From: Marinobacter alexandrii
Lineage (GTDB): Bacteria > Pseudomonadota > Gammaproteobacteria > Pseudomonadales > Oleiphilaceae
Reading direction: 5' to 3'
DNA length: 64,000 nucleotides
Assembly: GCF_005871205.1 (NCBI RefSeq)
Contig: NZ_SWKM01000015.1
Location: forward strand, 62,001-126,000
Made by a program: the position numbers and the translations under genes. A model generated the notes under the pieces. It was not told where the DNA came from, did no database searches, and saw only the letters and a list, made by a program, of their open reading frames with translations. Positions 12,035 to 23,264 of this stretch are shown piece by piece (within the stretch, counting starts at the first letter, position 1; every line of letters starts with the position of its first letter).

Positions 12035-13372
12035 TCAGGAGTAGCGCTTTCGGGTGCTCTCGGCATTGCGCTGGTTCAGGCGCTCGCGCTTTTCCGCCAG
12101 TTTGATTTCGAGCCCACGATTAACCGGCTGGTAGTACCTGCGCTGATGGATCGCTTCGGGCAAATAGGATTCGCCGGCGGCAAAGGCCTCCGGTTCGTCA
12201 TGGGCGTAGCGATAGGATTCGCCGTGGCCCATGGACTTGAGAAGTTTCGTGGGTGCGTTACGAAGGTGCACCGGCACCTCGTAATCCGGGTCCTGACGGA
12301 TATCGGCCATGCAGCGGTTAAAGGCGTTGTAGACCGCGTTGCTCTTGGGGCATAGGGCCAGATAGGTAACCGCCTGCGCAAGCGCCAGCTCGCCCTCAGG
12401 CGAGCCCAGACGCTCCTGGGCGCCCCAGGCATCCAAACTTAGCTGTAGAGCCCTCGGATCGGCGTTTCCGATGTCCTCACTGGCAATCCGTACCAGACGT
12501 CTTGCTGCGTATAACGGATCGCAGCCGCCGTCGAGCATCCGGCACAGCCAGTACAACGCTCCGTCCGGGTCCGAGCCCCGAACTGACTTGTGCAGCGCAG
12601 AAATCTGATCGTAGAAGACGTCCCCACCCTTATCGAAGCGGCGCAGGCTGGTTTGCATCACCTGCTCAAGCTGGGCCTCGGTGACGGTGTCACGCCCCTC
12701 GGCATCCGGTTCAGCCAGGTCCGCCGCCACCTCAAGGATATTCAGCGCCCGGCGGGCATCGCCGCCGGCAGCCGTGGCCATCATTTCCAGGACCTCGAGG
12801 GGTACCGCCAGGCGTCCGGCAAAGCCGGTCTCGGAAACCAGGGCGCGTTCAAGCAATCGAAGGATATCGTCATCCTCAAGATTCTTGAGCACATAGACCC
12901 GGGTTCGGGACAACAGTGCGCTGTTCAATTCAAACGACGGGTTCTCGGTGGTGGCGCCAACAAAGATGAAGGTGCCATCTTCGATATGCGGCAGAAAGGC
13001 ATCCTGCTGGCTCTTGTTAAAGCGATGCACTTCGTCCACGAACAGCAGCGTATCCCGGCTTTCCGAGCTCTTACGGTGACGGGCCCGGTCGACAACAGCG
13101 CGGATCTCTTTGACCCCGCTGAGTACCGCCGAGATGGTTTCAAAACTGAGGTCACTGAGGTTTGCGAGCAGCTGGGCGAAAGTGGTTTTACCCACCCCCG
13201 GCGGCCCCCAGAGAATCATGGAGTGCAGCTGGCCCTGTTCTACCGCCCGACGTAACGGCTTGCCAGGGCCAACCAGGTGCAACTGGCCGACGTATTCATC
13301 CAGTGAGGCTGGGCGCATGCGCGCCGCGAGCGGTCGGAATCCGGTCTGTTCTTCGAACAGGCTGTCCTGCAT
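12035..13372 (-). CDS. rarA: replication-associated recombination protein A (AAA+ ATPase)
   Basis: AAA+ ATPase of the RarA/MgsA/WRNIP1 family that acts at stalled replication forks and unwinds duplex ends near gaps. It has 445 residues. Walker A is WGPPGVGKTTFA (residues about 55-66) and Walker B with its extension is LLFVDEVHRFNKSQQDAF. The arginine-finger and sensor regions and the C-terminal tetramerisation part (GCDPLYAARRLVRIASEDIG) are present. Its ATG shares one base with the lolA stop (TGATG), a coupled arrangement conserved with other gammaproteobacteria. Nothing is missing. Confidence 0.95.
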   Translation of the reverse strand: MQDSLFEEQTGFRPLAARMRPASLDEYVGQLHLVGPGKPLRRAVEQGQLHSMILWGPPGVGKTTFAQLLANLSDLSFETISAVLSGVKEIRAVVDRARHRKSSESRDTLLFVDEVHRFNKSQQDAFLPHIEDGTFIFVGATTENPSFELNSALLSRTRVYVLKNLEDDDILRLLERALVSETGFAGRLAVPLEVLEMMATAAGGDARRALNILEVAADLAEPDAEGRDTVTEAQLEQVMQTSLRRFDKGGDVFYDQISALHKSVRGSDPDGALYWLCRMLDGGCDPLYAARRLVRIASEDIGNADPRALQLSLDAWGAQERLGSPEGELALAQAVTYLALCPKSNAVYNAFNRCMADIRQDPDYEVPVHLRNAPTKLLKSMGHGESYRYAHDEPEAFAAGESYLPEAIHQRRYYQPVNRGLEIKLAEKRERLNQRNAESTRKRYS

Positions 13373-14031
13373 CAGGCCCCGTCCCGGATGATGTCCACGC
13401 CTTCCGGGTAGTCCAGGGAAAAGGCGCTATCGTCTACGCTCTGGTTCAGTCTAATGTCGTCGAAGCTCAGGATGCTGAGCTGGGCCAGGGAATCCTGCAT
13501 GCGCATTTCCTGCAGCTCGCCCTTGAAGAAGGTCAGGCGGAGTGACACGAACAGGGAATCCGGGTTCCGGGGTTCCAATGTGTATTCCCGGGTGTTGTCG
13601 CCAATCGCCTTCAGGGACACCTTATAGGTTTCATCCAGATTGCCGACCTCACCGCTGAGCAGCAGTGCCGGTGTGGTTTGCACCCGCTCATCCAGCTTAT
13701 GCACAGTGACCTGCTCGAGGTCGGGGTCATAGACTTCAACCGTTTCGCCATTGCTGACAATGAACTGCGACAGGGGCGCACTGGTTTCCCAGTAGAACAG
13801 CCCGGGGCGTTTTGCTTTCAGGGCACCGCGGGTTTCCTGTACCCGGTTGCCATTCTCATTGACCACGATCTGAATGAAGCTGGCCTGGTACGACTCGTAA
13901 CTTTTGAGTACCGAGGCCAGTTTGCCGGCAGCGTCGTGAGATTTGGCCGAGTCATCGGCGGCATTTGCCGACAAGGCAAAGAGAGCGACCAGCGCCAGGG
14001 CAATGAGTTTAAAAAATGGGTGCTGTTGCAT
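13372..14031 (-). CDS. lolA: outer-membrane lipoprotein carrier protein LolA
   Basis: Periplasmic chaperone that carries lipoproteins from the LolCDE complex to LolB at the outer membrane. It has 219 residues with a Sec signal peptide (hydrophobic residues 8-20, cleavage after SANA at about residue 24). The mature protein begins with the amphipathic helix SVLKSYESYQASFIQ and has the LolA beta-barrel landmarks GALKAKRPGLFYWET and FIVSNGETVEVYDPDLEQV. It lies between ftsK (12 bp upstream) and rarA (1-bp overlap), the usual order. Confidence 0.94.
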   Translation of the reverse strand: MQQHPFFKLIALALVALFALSANAADDSAKSHDAAGKLASVLKSYESYQASFIQIVVNENGNRVQETRGALKAKRPGLFYWETSAPLSQFIVSNGETVEVYDPDLEQVTVHKLDERVQTTPALLLSGEVGNLDETYKVSLKAIGDNTREYTLEPRNPDSLFVSLRLTFFKGELQEMRMQDSLAQLSILSFDDIRLNQSVDDSAFSLDYPEGVDIIRDGA

Positions 14032-14043
14032 AGCAAACCGCTC

Positions 14044-16644
14044 CTAATCTCTTGGGGGTGGTGGGGCCAGCACTTCCCGGGCGCCATTGTGCCCGGCCGA
14101 GCTGACCACGCCAGACGCTTCCATGGCATCAACCAGGTTCGCAGCCCGGTTATACCCTATCTTGAATTTGCGCTGGACGGACGAAATTGACACCCGCCGT
14201 CCCTCGGTGACAAAGGCGACCGCCTCATCGAACAGAGCATCGCCCTCGCTGTCTCCGCCGCCTTCAGTGAGCGTCGGGACTCCGGGCAGGTTTTCACCCT
14301 CCGCACCGTTGAGGACATCGTCGACATAGACAGGCTCACCGCGGGCCTTCCAGGCGCTGACCACCCGATGGACTTCATCGTCGTCCACAAAGGCGCCATG
14401 AACCCGTACCGGCAATCCGGAGCCCGGTGGCAGGTAAAGCATGTCACCATGGCCGAGCAACTGCTCCGCGCCGCCCTGATCGAGCACCGTGCGGGAGTCG
14501 ATCTTGGACGACACCTGGAACGACATCCGTGTAGGAATGTTGGCCTTGATCAGGCCGGTGATCACGTCCACGGACGGCCGCTGCGTGGCGAGAACCAGGT
14601 GAATACCGGCGGCACGGGCTTTCTGGGCAATCCGGGCAATCAGTTCTTCCACCTTCTTGCCAACGATCATCATCATGTCGGCGAATTCGTCGATGACCAC
14701 GACAATGAACGGCAGAGTCTCCAGCTCCGGGCGCTCCTGCTCGTCGTTCGCCAGGTATTCGTCCGGCTTCCAGAGCGGGTCGAGCAAGGGCTCACCGGCC
14801 TCCCTGGCGTCTTTCACCTTGCGGTTGTAGCCGGCAATGTTCCGCACGCCCAGGTTGGCCATCAGCCTGTACCGGCGCTCCATTTCGGCCACACACCAGC
14901 GCAGGGCGTTGGCGGCCTCTTTCATGTCGGTGACCACCGGCGCCAGCAGATGCGGAATACCGTCGTAGATACTCAGTTCGAGCATCTTGGGGTCAACCAT
15001 GATGAAGCGAACCTCATCCGGTGTCGCCTTGAGCAACATGCTCAACAGCATGGCGTTTACGCCAACGGACTTACCGGAACCCGTGGTACCCGCCACCAGC
15101 AAATGCGGCATCTTGGCCAGGTTAGCGACCATGGGGTTGCCGCCGATGTCATTACCCAATGCCATGGTTATGGGCGATGCGGACTCTGCGAAAACCCGCG
15201 CGCCAAGTACTTCGCTCAGGCGAACGATTTCCCGTTCCTCGTTGGGGATTTCGATACCCACAACAGACTTACCGGGAATGACCTCAACGACACGAACGCT
15301 TAGAACGGCCAGCGAACGAGCCAAATCCTTGGCGAGGTTAGAGATCTTGCTGACCTTAACTCCCGCCGCCGGCTTGATTTCAAAGCGGGTGATAACCGGC
15401 CCCGGATTGACCTCGACCACTTCCACGGACACGCCGAAGTCGGCCAGTTTCTCCTCAAGCATCCGGGACATGTGTTCCAGCGACTCTTCGGAGTAGCCTC
15501 TCTCTTTGTGCTCCTCCGGAGGATCGAGCAAGCTCAGCGGTGGTATCGGGCTCTCTACGTCTTCCAATAGAGACGCCTGTTTGTCTTTTGTCTTCCCCTG
15601 TGCCGGTGGCTGTTCGTTCTTCTTGAACGGCGAGATCTTCAGTGATCGCCCAGCTGGCTGCTGCGCTGGCGCCGATGGTTTAGCCGCACGCGATGGCTGA
15701 GGCTCCGCTTGGGTGTCACTGTCATCACGGGAACTGAAGCTCTCAAGTCTGGCTGGCTCGGAATCAAACTCAGCCGACAATCCCTCAAGACCCGGCTCCT
15801 TCCGCTCTTGCAGAGTCTCCCCCGACGGTTTTGCTTGAGTTTTGCCCGGACCAAAACCCGGTATGCGATGCCACCACTTGGGCCCGTGCTTATACGGTTT
15901 CTCCGCTTTGGGAGCCGGAATCCGATCTTTGACGAGTGGTGGTTCTGCCGATTTCTCAGGAGCCTTGGCCGGCTCTGGCTTGGCCTTCTTTTTCTCAGGA
16001 TTCGGGCTGAACAGGTCTTTCAGTGCAAGGCCGAATCTCAGCGTCAGCCCACCGATCTGGTCCATCAGCCAGAACCAGGAAAGGCCGGTGGTGACCGTAA
16101 GTGCAAACAGGAAAATAGCAATCAGCAGCAGTGTAGTGGCCGGCAAATTGAAGAATCGCACCATCGCCTCAGAGACAGCGGTGCCCATGACGCCACCGGA
16201 CGACACGCCGAGACCAAACACCGAGTAGAGCGACAGCAAGCTGGTAGCTGAAAGCAGAATGAGCAGGAAGCCGCCAAACCGCATCATGAACAGCGGCCAG
16301 TGCAAATCCATCGAATCGTTGCGGCGGCGGATCAGCATGATCGCGTAGCCCGCGATCATCACCGGGAACAGGTAGGCCACCTGCCCAAAGAAATCCATGA
16401 ACAGACTGGCCAACCAGGCCCCGGTGCGTCCAGCGTAGTTCTGTACGCTGGTGTCGTGGCCAATGCTGGCCCAACCGGGATCGGAGGGGCTGAACGTCAC
16501 CAGTGCCATCGCGAAGTAGATGCACAGGGCAATCAACGCGATCACCGCACCCTCACGGGCGCCCTGTGCCGCCAAATGGCGGAAGCGCAGCTGTTTTTCA
16601 GTCAGCTCCTGTGGTGCTTTCTTCGCTTTAGCGGATTCGGCCAT
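14044..16644 (-). CDS. ftsK: DNA translocase FtsK
   Basis: Septal DNA pump linking chromosome segregation to division. It has 866 residues. The N-terminal 210 residues hold about four membrane segments. A Pro/Lys/Glu-rich linker (about 215-400) follows. The RecA-like motor has Walker [13 protein letters not shown] (about residue 516) and Walker [15 protein letters not shown]. The C-terminal gamma winged helix that reads KOPS sites is present as [20 protein letters not shown]. The length is typical of Pseudomonas-type FtsK, with a shorter linker than E. coli. It heads the ftsK-lolA-rarA run. Confidence 0.96.
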   Translation of the reverse strand: MAESAKAKKAPQELTEKQLRFRHLAAQGAREGAVIALIALCIYFAMALVTFSPSDPGWASIGHDTSVQNYAGRTGAWLASLFMDFFGQVAYLFPVMIAGYAIMLIRRRNDSMDLHWPLFMMRFGGFLLILLSATSLLSLYSVFGLGVSSGGVMGTAVSEAMVRFFNLPATTLLLIAIFLFALTVTTGLSWFWLMDQIGGLTLRFGLALKDLFSPNPEKKKAKPEPAKAPEKSAEPPLVKDRIPAPKAEKPYKHGPKWWHRIPGFGPGKTQAKPSGETLQERKEPGLEGLSAEFDSEPARLESFSSRDDSDTQAEPQPSRAAKPSAPAQQPAGRSLKISPFKKNEQPPAQGKTKDKQASLLEDVESPIPPLSLLDPPEEHKERGYSEESLEHMSRMLEEKLADFGVSVEVVEVNPGPVITRFEIKPAAGVKVSKISNLAKDLARSLAVLSVRVVEVIPGKSVVGIEIPNEEREIVRLSEVLGARVFAESASPITMALGNDIGGNPMVANLAKMPHLLVAGTTGSGKSVGVNAMLLSMLLKATPDEVRFIMVDPKMLELSIYDGIPHLLAPVVTDMKEAANALRWCVAEMERRYRLMANLGVRNIAGYNRKVKDAREAGEPLLDPLWKPDEYLANDEQERPELETLPFIVVVIDEFADMMMIVGKKVEELIARIAQKARAAGIHLVLATQRPSVDVITGLIKANIPTRMSFQVSSKIDSRTVLDQGGAEQLLGHGDMLYLPPGSGLPVRVHGAFVDDDEVHRVVSAWKARGEPVYVDDVLNGAEGENLPGVPTLTEGGGDSEGDALFDEAVAFVTEGRRVSISSVQRKFKIGYNRAANLVDAMEASGVVSSAGHNGAREVLAPPPPRD

Positions 16645-16650
16645 GAATAC

Positions 16651-17892
16651 TCAAACGTTTCCATTGCTTGGGTTCTGAAGTGCCTGAAAGCCGCGGGCAA
16701 GATCGGTTTTCAGGTCTTCGACTGCTTCTATCCCCACGGAGATCCGGACCAGATTCTCGGTGATCCCCGCGGCATGCTTGTCTTCGGGAGACAGGCGACC
16801 GTGGGTCGTAGTAGCCGGATGGGTAATCGTGGTTTTGACGTCACCCAGGTTGGCGGTGATCGAAATCATGCGCGTGGCATCGATAAACTGCCAGGCTTCA
16901 GTCCGATCGCCCTTCAGCCGGAACGACAGTACACCCCCAAATCCGGATTGCTGCTGTTTCGCCAACTCGTGCTGGGGGTGACTCTCAAGGCCAGCGTAGA
17001 ACACTTCCGCCACAGCGGGTTGCTCCTCCAGCCACAGCGCCAACTGTAGCGCATTGTCGCAGTGAGCACGCATACGAATTGGTAAGGTTTCAAGGCCTTT
17101 CAGGAAGACCCAGGCGTTGAATGGACTCATGGTTGGCCCTGCGGAACGGAGGAAGCCATATACTTCCTCCATCAACGCATTCGGCCCTACGACAACTCCG
17201 CCAACACAGCGGCCCTGGCCGTCCAGGTATTTAGTCGCCGAATGAATGATGATATCGGCACCGTGCTCCAGTGGTCGCTGCAGTACGGGGGTACAGAAGC
17301 AATTGTCGACCACGAACAAGGCATCATTGTCATGAGCCAACGTCGCCAGTGCATTCATGTCCGCCACTTCACAGAGCGGGTTCGACGGGGTCTCGATGAA
17401 CAGCATCCGAGTCTCGGGCCGAACCGCCTGTGCCCATTCATCCATGTTGGTCAGGCTGACGAATGACGTCTCGACACCAAATTTTGCCATGTATTTCTGG
17501 AACAACACGTTGGTGGTGCCGAATACGCCTCGGGAGCAGACGACATGATCGCCGACCTTGAGCAGCGCCATACAGGTGCTCAGGATGGCCGCCATGCCGG
17601 AGGCAGTCGCCACTGCACGTTCGCCGCCTTCCATCGCGGCAATCCGGCCCTCGAAGGCCTGGACCGTCGGATTGGTAAAACGCGAATAGATATTACCAGG
17701 CTCTTCGCCACCGAAGCGCGCCGCAGCCTGTGCCGCACTGCCATAAACAAAACTGGATGTCGGGAATATCGGATCACTGTGTTCCAGTTCACCGGTACGG
17801 ATCTGCCCTGCCCTCACCGCCAGGGTGTCCACGGACATACCTTCAAGATCCGATTCCGGAATCCAGACATTCTCTTCACGACGTAACGTCAT
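16651..17892 (-). CDS. metZ: O-succinylhomoserine sulfhydrylase
   Basis: PLP enzyme of the Cys/Met metabolism family that makes homocysteine directly from O-succinylhomoserine and sulfide. It has 413 residues. The PLP lysine lies in SATKYLDGQGR, with upstream landmarks YSRFTNPT and ATASGMAAI. The short DNxF-type loop and the metZ position next to purF, as in Pseudomonas, favour MetZ over MetB; these subfamilies are close. AGGAG lies 7 bases before the ATG. It is last in the cvpA-purF-metZ run and 30 bp after purF. Confidence 0.88.
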   Translation of the reverse strand: MTLRREENVWIPESDLEGMSVDTLAVRAGQIRTGELEHSDPIFPTSSFVYGSAAQAAARFGGEEPGNIYSRFTNPTVQAFEGRIAAMEGGERAVATASGMAAILSTCMALLKVGDHVVCSRGVFGTTNVLFQKYMAKFGVETSFVSLTNMDEWAQAVRPETRMLFIETPSNPLCEVADMNALATLAHDNDALFVVDNCFCTPVLQRPLEHGADIIIHSATKYLDGQGRCVGGVVVGPNALMEEVYGFLRSAGPTMSPFNAWVFLKGLETLPIRMRAHCDNALQLALWLEEQPAVAEVFYAGLESHPQHELAKQQQSGFGGVLSFRLKGDRTEAWQFIDATRMISITANLGDVKTTITHPATTTHGRLSPEDKHAAGITENLVRISVGIEAVEDLKTDLARGFQALQNPSNGNV

Positions 17893-17922
17893 GAGCTACT
17901 CCTGATTGCACGCACAGCGTGA

Positions 17923-19449
17923 TTAATCTTCGTCATTGTGCAGGTCGATGATGCCGTTATCGCCAGAGTCGCCGCCCTGTTGCTTGGAGCGGCTGTCATC
18001 ATTGCGCGCACCTTCAAGGCGGTCCAGGTAAGCCTTGTCGACATCGCCGGTCACGTACTGCCCGGTGAAGACCGAGCACTCCCAGCCCTCAACATCCTCG
18101 TTGACGTCGTTGACGCAGGTGATGAGGTCGTCAAGATCCTGGTACAGCAGCCAGTCAGCGCCGATCAGGTCCCGAATTTCATCAACCGTACGGTCATGGG
18201 CAATCAGCTCACTGGCCGACGGCATGTCAATTCCGTAGACGTTGGGGTAACGCACCGGGGGCGCGGCCGAGGCAAAATACACCTTGCGCGCGCCAGCATC
18301 CCGGGCCATCTGGACGATTTCCTTGCAGGTGGTACCGCGAACGATGGAATCGTCCACCAGCATGACATTCTTGCCCCGGAACTCCAGATCAATTGGGTTC
18401 AGCTTCTGGCGCACCGATTTTTTCCGCATCTTCTGACCGGGCATGATAAAGGTGCGACCGATGTAACGATTCTTGATAAAGCCTTCACGGAACTTCACGC
18501 CCAGACGGTGAGCCATCTGCATGGCCGAGGTGCGGCTGGTGTCCGGAATCGGCATGACCACATCGATGTCGTGATCAGGACGCTCACGGAGTACCTTGTC
18601 AGCCAGGGTTTCACCCATGCGCAGGCGAGCCTTGTAAACCGACACTTTGTCGATGATTGAGTCCGGGCGGGCAAAATACACGTGCTCAAAGATGCACGGG
18701 TACAGATGGGGATCCTCCGCACACTGCTGGGTATAGAGCGTGCCGTCGGTTTCGATATACACCGCTTCGCCCGGTGCAATGTCCCGCACCAGGCTGAAAC
18801 CGGCCGCGCTGAGCGCGACGCTTTCGGAGGCGATCATGTATTCGTTTCGGCCATCCTCGGCCGGACGGACGCCGTAACAGGCCGGACGAATCCCGTTCGG
18901 ATCACGGAACCCGACAATGCCGTAGCCGGTAATCATCGCGATGACACCGTAGGCTCCACGGCAACGCTTGTGCACCGCCCGAACCGCGGCAAAGATATCG
19001 TCCTTGGTCGGGTTCAGCTTGCCGAGTTTCTGTAACTCGTGAGCAAAAACGTTCAACAGTACTTCGGAGTCTGAATTGGTATTGATGTGCCGAAGATCGG
19101 TCCGGAAAAGGTCCTCACTCAGATCATCAGCGTTGGTCAGATTACCGTTATGGGCGAGCGTGATGCCGTAGGGGCTGTTGACATAAAACGGCTGTGCCTC
19201 AGCTGAACTGGAACTGCCGGCCGTGGGGTAGCGAACGTGGCCGATGCCGACATTGCCGACCAAACGACGCATGTGGCGGGTATGGAAGACATCCCGAACC
19301 AGCCCGTTGTCCTTGCGCAGGTAAAAGCGCTCATCCTGAAAGGTAACAATGCCCGCCGCGTCCTGGCCCCGGTGCTGAAGTACAGTCAGCGCATCATAGA
19401 GCGACTGATTGACGTTGGAAGTACTGACGATGCCGACAATGCCACACAT
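17923..19449 (-). CDS. purF: amidophosphoribosyltransferase
   Basis: First committed enzyme of purine synthesis: transfers glutamine-derived ammonia to PRPP, giving 5-phosphoribosylamine. It has 508 residues. Cys2 (MCGIVG) is the N-terminal nucleophile exposed after Met removal, and the glutamine-site signature [12 protein letters not shown] follows. The PRPP-binding motif is [18 protein letters not shown]. It lies 34 bp after cvpA, as in E. coli and Pseudomonas. Confidence 0.97.
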   Translation of the reverse strand: MCGIVGIVSTSNVNQSLYDALTVLQHRGQDAAGIVTFQDERFYLRKDNGLVRDVFHTRHMRRLVGNVGIGHVRYPTAGSSSSAEAQPFYVNSPYGITLAHNGNLTNADDLSEDLFRTDLRHINTNSDSEVLLNVFAHELQKLGKLNPTKDDIFAAVRAVHKRCRGAYGVIAMITGYGIVGFRDPNGIRPACYGVRPAEDGRNEYMIASESVALSAAGFSLVRDIAPGEAVYIETDGTLYTQQCAEDPHLYPCIFEHVYFARPDSIIDKVSVYKARLRMGETLADKVLRERPDHDIDVVMPIPDTSRTSAMQMAHRLGVKFREGFIKNRYIGRTFIMPGQKMRKKSVRQKLNPIDLEFRGKNVMLVDDSIVRGTTCKEIVQMARDAGARKVYFASAAPPVRYPNVYGIDMPSASELIAHDRTVDEIRDLIGADWLLYQDLDDLITCVNDVNEDVEGWECSVFTGQYVTGDVDKAYLDRLEGARNDDSRSKQQGGDSGDNGIIDLHNDED

Positions 19450-19483
19450 GGATAAGGTATTCTCCGAGTGTTAAAACTGAATG

Positions 19484-20053
19484 TTAGCTAGAGGTGGATG
19501 CGGGTGCCACGCCTTGCTGATGTTGACTGCTGTCTGATTCCCGGTAGCTGTCCGAAGCCGGTCCCAGGAAACGGGCGAATTCGTCACCCAGTGTACGCCG
19601 TGACCAGTCCTCGACCACCGCAAGCTTGTTGATCATAATCGACTCACGCCACCAGGTATCCTGCGCCAGCGGTGTGTAGCGGGTGAAGGCAATGGCGACG
19701 ATAACGACCACCAGCCCGCGCAAGAGCCCAAATCCCATTCCCAGAACGCGATCCGTCGGGGACAGACCGGTAGCCCGAACAAGATGGCCGATCATGTTAT
19801 TGATGATGGCGCCCACAATGAGTGTGCCAAAAAAGAGGATCGCAAAGGCGGCAATCAAGCGCACCAACGGCGTTTCAACCGTGCTCTCCAGAAGGGTTTG
19901 CATTTGCGGGTGGAAAGTTCTGGCAAGTATAAACGCGCCAACCCAGGTCACGAGAGACAAGGCCTCTCTAACGAAACCCCGCTTCAGGCTGATGAGTGTA
20001 GACACTGTAATCAGGGCAATGATGACCCAGTCAATCCAGATCAGCGCTTCCAT
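19484..20053 (-). CDS. cvpA: CvpA family inner-membrane protein
   Basis: Small membrane protein required for colicin V production in E. coli and linked to envelope stress tolerance; its molecular role is unsettled. It has 189 residues, with hydrophobic segments near residues 4-20, 28-45, 60-80 and 100-120, the CvpA wording DWVIIALITVSTLISLKRGF and a hydrophilic tail. The frame is open upstream to a TTG at 20083, but ATG 20053 matches the family N-terminus MEALIWIDW and is preferred, although its ribosome site is weak. Confidence 0.9.
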   Translation of the reverse strand: MEALIWIDWVIIALITVSTLISLKRGFVREALSLVTWVGAFILARTFHPQMQTLLESTVETPLVRLIAAFAILFFGTLIVGAIINNMIGHLVRATGLSPTDRVLGMGFGLLRGLVVVIVAIAFTRYTPLAQDTWWRESIMINKLAVVEDWSRRTLGDEFARFLGPASDSYRESDSSQHQQGVAPASTSS

Positions 20054-20145
20054 GTAAAACCCGGTGGAAAAAAGGAAGCGCAAATTCTATCAGGAATCGG
20101 CCCGCCACCAAACTGCCGGAGCCTCGGAAACTCGAGAAAAGAGGC

Positions 20146-20835
20146 TCATTTGTCTCCGGTGGTCACCAGGCTATTGAGACTGAAGGATTCATCCAGGTCG
20201 CGCTTTGCCGCTTCGGCGTCGGATTTACTGCTGAACGGACCGCTGAAAACGCGGGTAAGCGTGGTGTCACCCCGTTCGACTTTCTGAAGATGAGAACCAT
20301 AGCCCTTGTCACGCACCTGATCCCGCAAGCGACGGGCATTGTCGGCGTTGCCGAAGCTGCCTAACTGCACAACATAGGCGCCGTCCAGTGACCGGGTGTA
20401 TTCAGCGGATTCTGATTCCTTGCTTTGCCCGCTGGCAGTGGGCTCCGGCTCCACGGCCACCTGTGCGGCAGGCTCTTCACTCTGGGCTTGGGCATTGATC
20501 TTGGCAGCCTGAGACTCTTGAGCTTTTTCCGACTCCTGCGCACCTTGAAAAGACTCCGCTTCGCCTTCCACCAGTCGGTAGTCTGGCGCCTCACCGGCGC
20601 CTTGCGATGCCGGCGACAACAGTTCTTCGGTGTCGGGGCGGGGCTCGGAGTATGCCGGTGGTTCTTCGCGGTCGGTCTCTGGTGCAATCACTTCAGGAAA
20701 CGGGGGCTCCTCCGGGATCTTGATGGTTGTCGAAGTTCGCTCGGAATGCGGCTCATCAAATACCATTGGAACAAAGATAACCGCCAGGGATACCAGCACC
20801 AGCGCCCCGATTATTCTTTGTTTCAGTCCATCCAC
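20146..20835 (-). CDS. dedD: SPOR domain division protein DedD-like
   Basis: Bitopic inner-membrane protein of 229 residues. It has one membrane anchor (about residues 9-26), a Pro/Glu/Ala-rich periplasmic stalk (about 30-145) and a C-terminal SPOR domain (about 150-229: YVVQLGSFGNADNARRLRDQ and RVFSGPFSSKSDA) that binds denuded septal peptidoglycan glycans. The position between folC and cvpA matches dedD in many gammaproteobacteria. Confidence 0.88.
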   Translation of the reverse strand: MDGLKQRIIGALVLVSLAVIFVPMVFDEPHSERTSTTIKIPEEPPFPEVIAPETDREEPPAYSEPRPDTEELLSPASQGAGEAPDYRLVEGEAESFQGAQESEKAQESQAAKINAQAQSEEPAAQVAVEPEPTASGQSKESESAEYTRSLDGAYVVQLGSFGNADNARRLRDQVRDKGYGSHLQKVERGDTTLTRVFSGPFSSKSDAEAAKRDLDESFSLNSLVTTGDK

Positions 20836-20975
20836 GATTCCAGGCTCCCGTTGGTTAGCGACGTACCATTTCGACGATAGCAGCAGATACTAACCGCCAT
20901 CCTGACAGAACTCAAAGCAGCAAGGCCAGCCATGGAGAAAGTTTAAGGCACACGGCACGCCGTAGCTCATGAATG

Positions 20976-22310
20976 TTATTTGGAGCCGTCGTGGTCATTA
21001 CCCGGCAATAACAGGCGGCGCGCCTCCGCGACCGTAAAGAAGGATCCGAACACGATGACCAGGTCCTCGGGGCGCGCGATGGCCCGGGCTGAAGAAATTG
21101 CCTGTGAGACGGTTTCTGCACACTCGCAATGATCAAGTTCCACGCTATGGGCCCTCTGGTAAAGAGCCTGGGCCGACAAGCCTCGCGGCACAGCGAGCCC
21201 AGCTAGCCACCAGCGGTCCACGACCGGCTTCATGGCCTCCAACACGCCATTGACGTCTTTATCACCGAGAGCCGCGTAGACCGCGATAACTCGGCTGCCG
21301 GCATTCTTTTCAGCCTCCAGGCGACCAGCCAACCACCGGGCGGCATGGGGGTTGTGCCCGACATCAACAAAGATATCGGGCTGCGCCAACATTCGCTCAA
21401 AACGACCAGCTACTTTGAGTTGCTGCAGCGCACGTTCCACTAGAGCATTATCCAGTCCCGGCTCCAGGGTGTGCATCGCAACAACCGCCGCCGCAACACT
21501 GGGTACAGGTAAAGGTCCCGACGGCAGCGAAACTTCCCGTCCCTGATGAGTCAGCACCAACCGAGCCAGCGTGCCATCCTGACCAGATTCTATCGACTGC
21601 ACCTGGTAGTCCCGCCCTGCAAGCGCCAGATCCACCTTCTGCGCGGCCGCCTGTTGAAGCACCGAGCGTGGCGGCTCATTGTCAGCGCATACGGCTGGTA
21701 TGCGGGGGCGCAAAACGCCAGCTTTCTCAAAACCGATGACTTCGCGATTGTCACCCAGGAAGGCCACATGATCGATATCCACCGAGGTGATAATCGCCAG
21801 ATCCGCATCCATCACATTGACCGCATCCAATCGACCGCCCAAACCCACCTCAAGCAGCCAATCGTCCACACCCGCCTCCGCAAGCGCCACAAACGACGCC
21901 AGGGTCCCAAACTCAAAGTAAGTCAAGGAAACACCGCGGCGAGCTGCCTCAACCCGCTCAAAGGCGGATACGAGCGAAGCATCGTCGATATTTCGGCCGT
22001 TCAGGCGAATCCGCTCGTTGTAGACTTCAAGGTGCGGAGAGGTATAGGCGCCTGTCGTGCGGCCAGCGGCTTGCAGCAACGCCTCCAGAGAGGCGACCGC
22101 ACTGCCTTTGCCATTAGTGCCGGCAACGGTGATGATCCGACCGGAGGGCTTGCGTCGAAACAGTCGCCGAAAAACCACAAGCACGCGATCCAGGCCAAGA
22201 TCAATTTCGGTGGGATGGAGTGCTTCGAGATAGGACAGCCACTGATCGACAGTGGCGCCAGCCCCCGGGGCAACCGGGGGCTGGACGTTATTATTGCTCG
22301 GCGGGGGCAT
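20976..22310 (-). CDS. folC: bifunctional folylpolyglutamate / dihydrofolate synthase
   Basis: Adds L-glutamate to dihydropteroate (DHFS) and polyglutamates to tetrahydrofolate (FPGS). It has 444 residues. The ATP-binding loop is [10 protein letters not shown] (about residue 62), and further Mur-ligase-like landmarks are [35 protein letters not shown] and [11 protein letters not shown]. The start overlaps the accD 3' end by 20 bp. A 140-bp gap with no evident feature separates it from dedD. Confidence 0.95.
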   Translation of the reverse strand: MPPPSNNNVQPPVAPGAGATVDQWLSYLEALHPTEIDLGLDRVLVVFRRLFRRKPSGRIITVAGTNGKGSAVASLEALLQAAGRTTGAYTSPHLEVYNERIRLNGRNIDDASLVSAFERVEAARRGVSLTYFEFGTLASFVALAEAGVDDWLLEVGLGGRLDAVNVMDADLAIITSVDIDHVAFLGDNREVIGFEKAGVLRPRIPAVCADNEPPRSVLQQAAAQKVDLALAGRDYQVQSIESGQDGTLARLVLTHQGREVSLPSGPLPVPSVAAAVVAMHTLEPGLDNALVERALQQLKVAGRFERMLAQPDIFVDVGHNPHAARWLAGRLEAEKNAGSRVIAVYAALGDKDVNGVLEAMKPVVDRWWLAGLAVPRGLSAQALYQRAHSVELDHCECAETVSQAISSARAIARPEDLVIVFGSFFTVAEARRLLLPGNDHDGSK

Positions 22311-23220
22311 CAGCTTCCGGTTTTTCCGTTACTTCGAACTCGATGGGTGCTTCAGTCCCAGGACGCTCATGACCGGTGAACTTGGCCAGCACATGGGCAA
22401 TACGTTCGCGCATCTGGTGGCGATGCAGGATCATGTCGATTGCACCATGCTCAAGCAGAAACTCACTGCGCTGGAAGCCCTCAGGCAGCTTTTCACGCAC
22501 GGTCTGCTCGATCACTCGCGGACCAGCAAAACCAATCAGCGCGTTGGGCTCTGCGATATTAAGATCACCCAGCATCGCCAGACTCGCGGAAACGCCACCA
22601 AAAACAGGATCGGTCATCACTGAGATGTAAGGAATACCCTCCTGCTTCATGCGTTCAAGCACCGCTGCCGTCTTGGACATCTGCATCAGAGACAGTATCG
22701 CTTCCTGCATCCGGGCGCCGCCGCTGGCAGAGAAGCACACCAGCGGAATCCGCTCAGCCAGCGCAACATTGGCGGCCTGAACGAATTTTTCGCCAACAAC
22801 CTGACCCATTGAGCCACCCAGGAAGTTGAACTCGAAGGCACAGGCAACCAGGGGAACGCCCAGTGTGGTGCCCTTCATAACCACCAGGGCATCTTTCTCG
22901 CCAGTTGTCTTCTGCGCGTGTGACAGCCGGTCTTTATAGCGCTTGCTGTCCTTGAACTTCAGGCGATCCCAGGGCTCCAGATCGGCTGCAATTTCGTGCC
23001 GATCTTCGGGATCAAGAAAAACATCGAGCCGACGGCGGGCGTGGACCCGAAGGTGATGATTACACTTGGGGCAGACGTCGAGATTCTTCTCAAGCTCCGG
23101 TTTGTACAAAAATGCACCACACTTGGGGCATTTCTTCCATAGTCCCTCAGGCACACCGGTTCGTTGCTTGGATTCCGAGCGAATCTTGCTCGGCATGATC
23201 TTGTCCAGCCAGTTACTCAT
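22291..23220 (-). CDS. accD: acetyl-CoA carboxylase carboxyltransferase beta subunit
   Basis: Beta half of the carboxyltransferase that, with AccA, moves CO2 from carboxybiotin to acetyl-CoA to give malonyl-CoA. It has 309 residues. The N-terminal zinc ribbon is complete, with Cys31, Cys34, Cys50 and Cys53 (CPKC, 15 residues, CPKC). The crotonase-like core shows [18 protein letters not shown] and [16 protein letters not shown]. The trpFBA-accD-folC order is shared with several gammaproteobacteria. Confidence 0.96.
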   Translation of the reverse strand: MSNWLDKIMPSKIRSESKQRTGVPEGLWKKCPKCGAFLYKPELEKNLDVCPKCNHHLRVHARRRLDVFLDPEDRHEIAADLEPWDRLKFKDSKRYKDRLSHAQKTTGEKDALVVMKGTTLGVPLVACAFEFNFLGGSMGQVVGEKFVQAANVALAERIPLVCFSASGGARMQEAILSLMQMSKTAAVLERMKQEGIPYISVMTDPVFGGVSASLAMLGDLNIAEPNALIGFAGPRVIEQTVREKLPEGFQRSEFLLEHGAIDMILHRHQMRERIAHVLAKFTGHERPGTEAPIEFEVTEKPEADAPAEQ

Positions 23221-23264
23221 GATTTCATCCTGTCCTTTGATGCCAGTCGGCCGGTCCCTCTAGT

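Noticed and set aside
14368..15303. 311-codon + strand open frame opposite ftsK
   Set aside because: It is antisense to the FtsK motor domain, His/Gln/Val-rich, with no start signal. A high-GC artefact.
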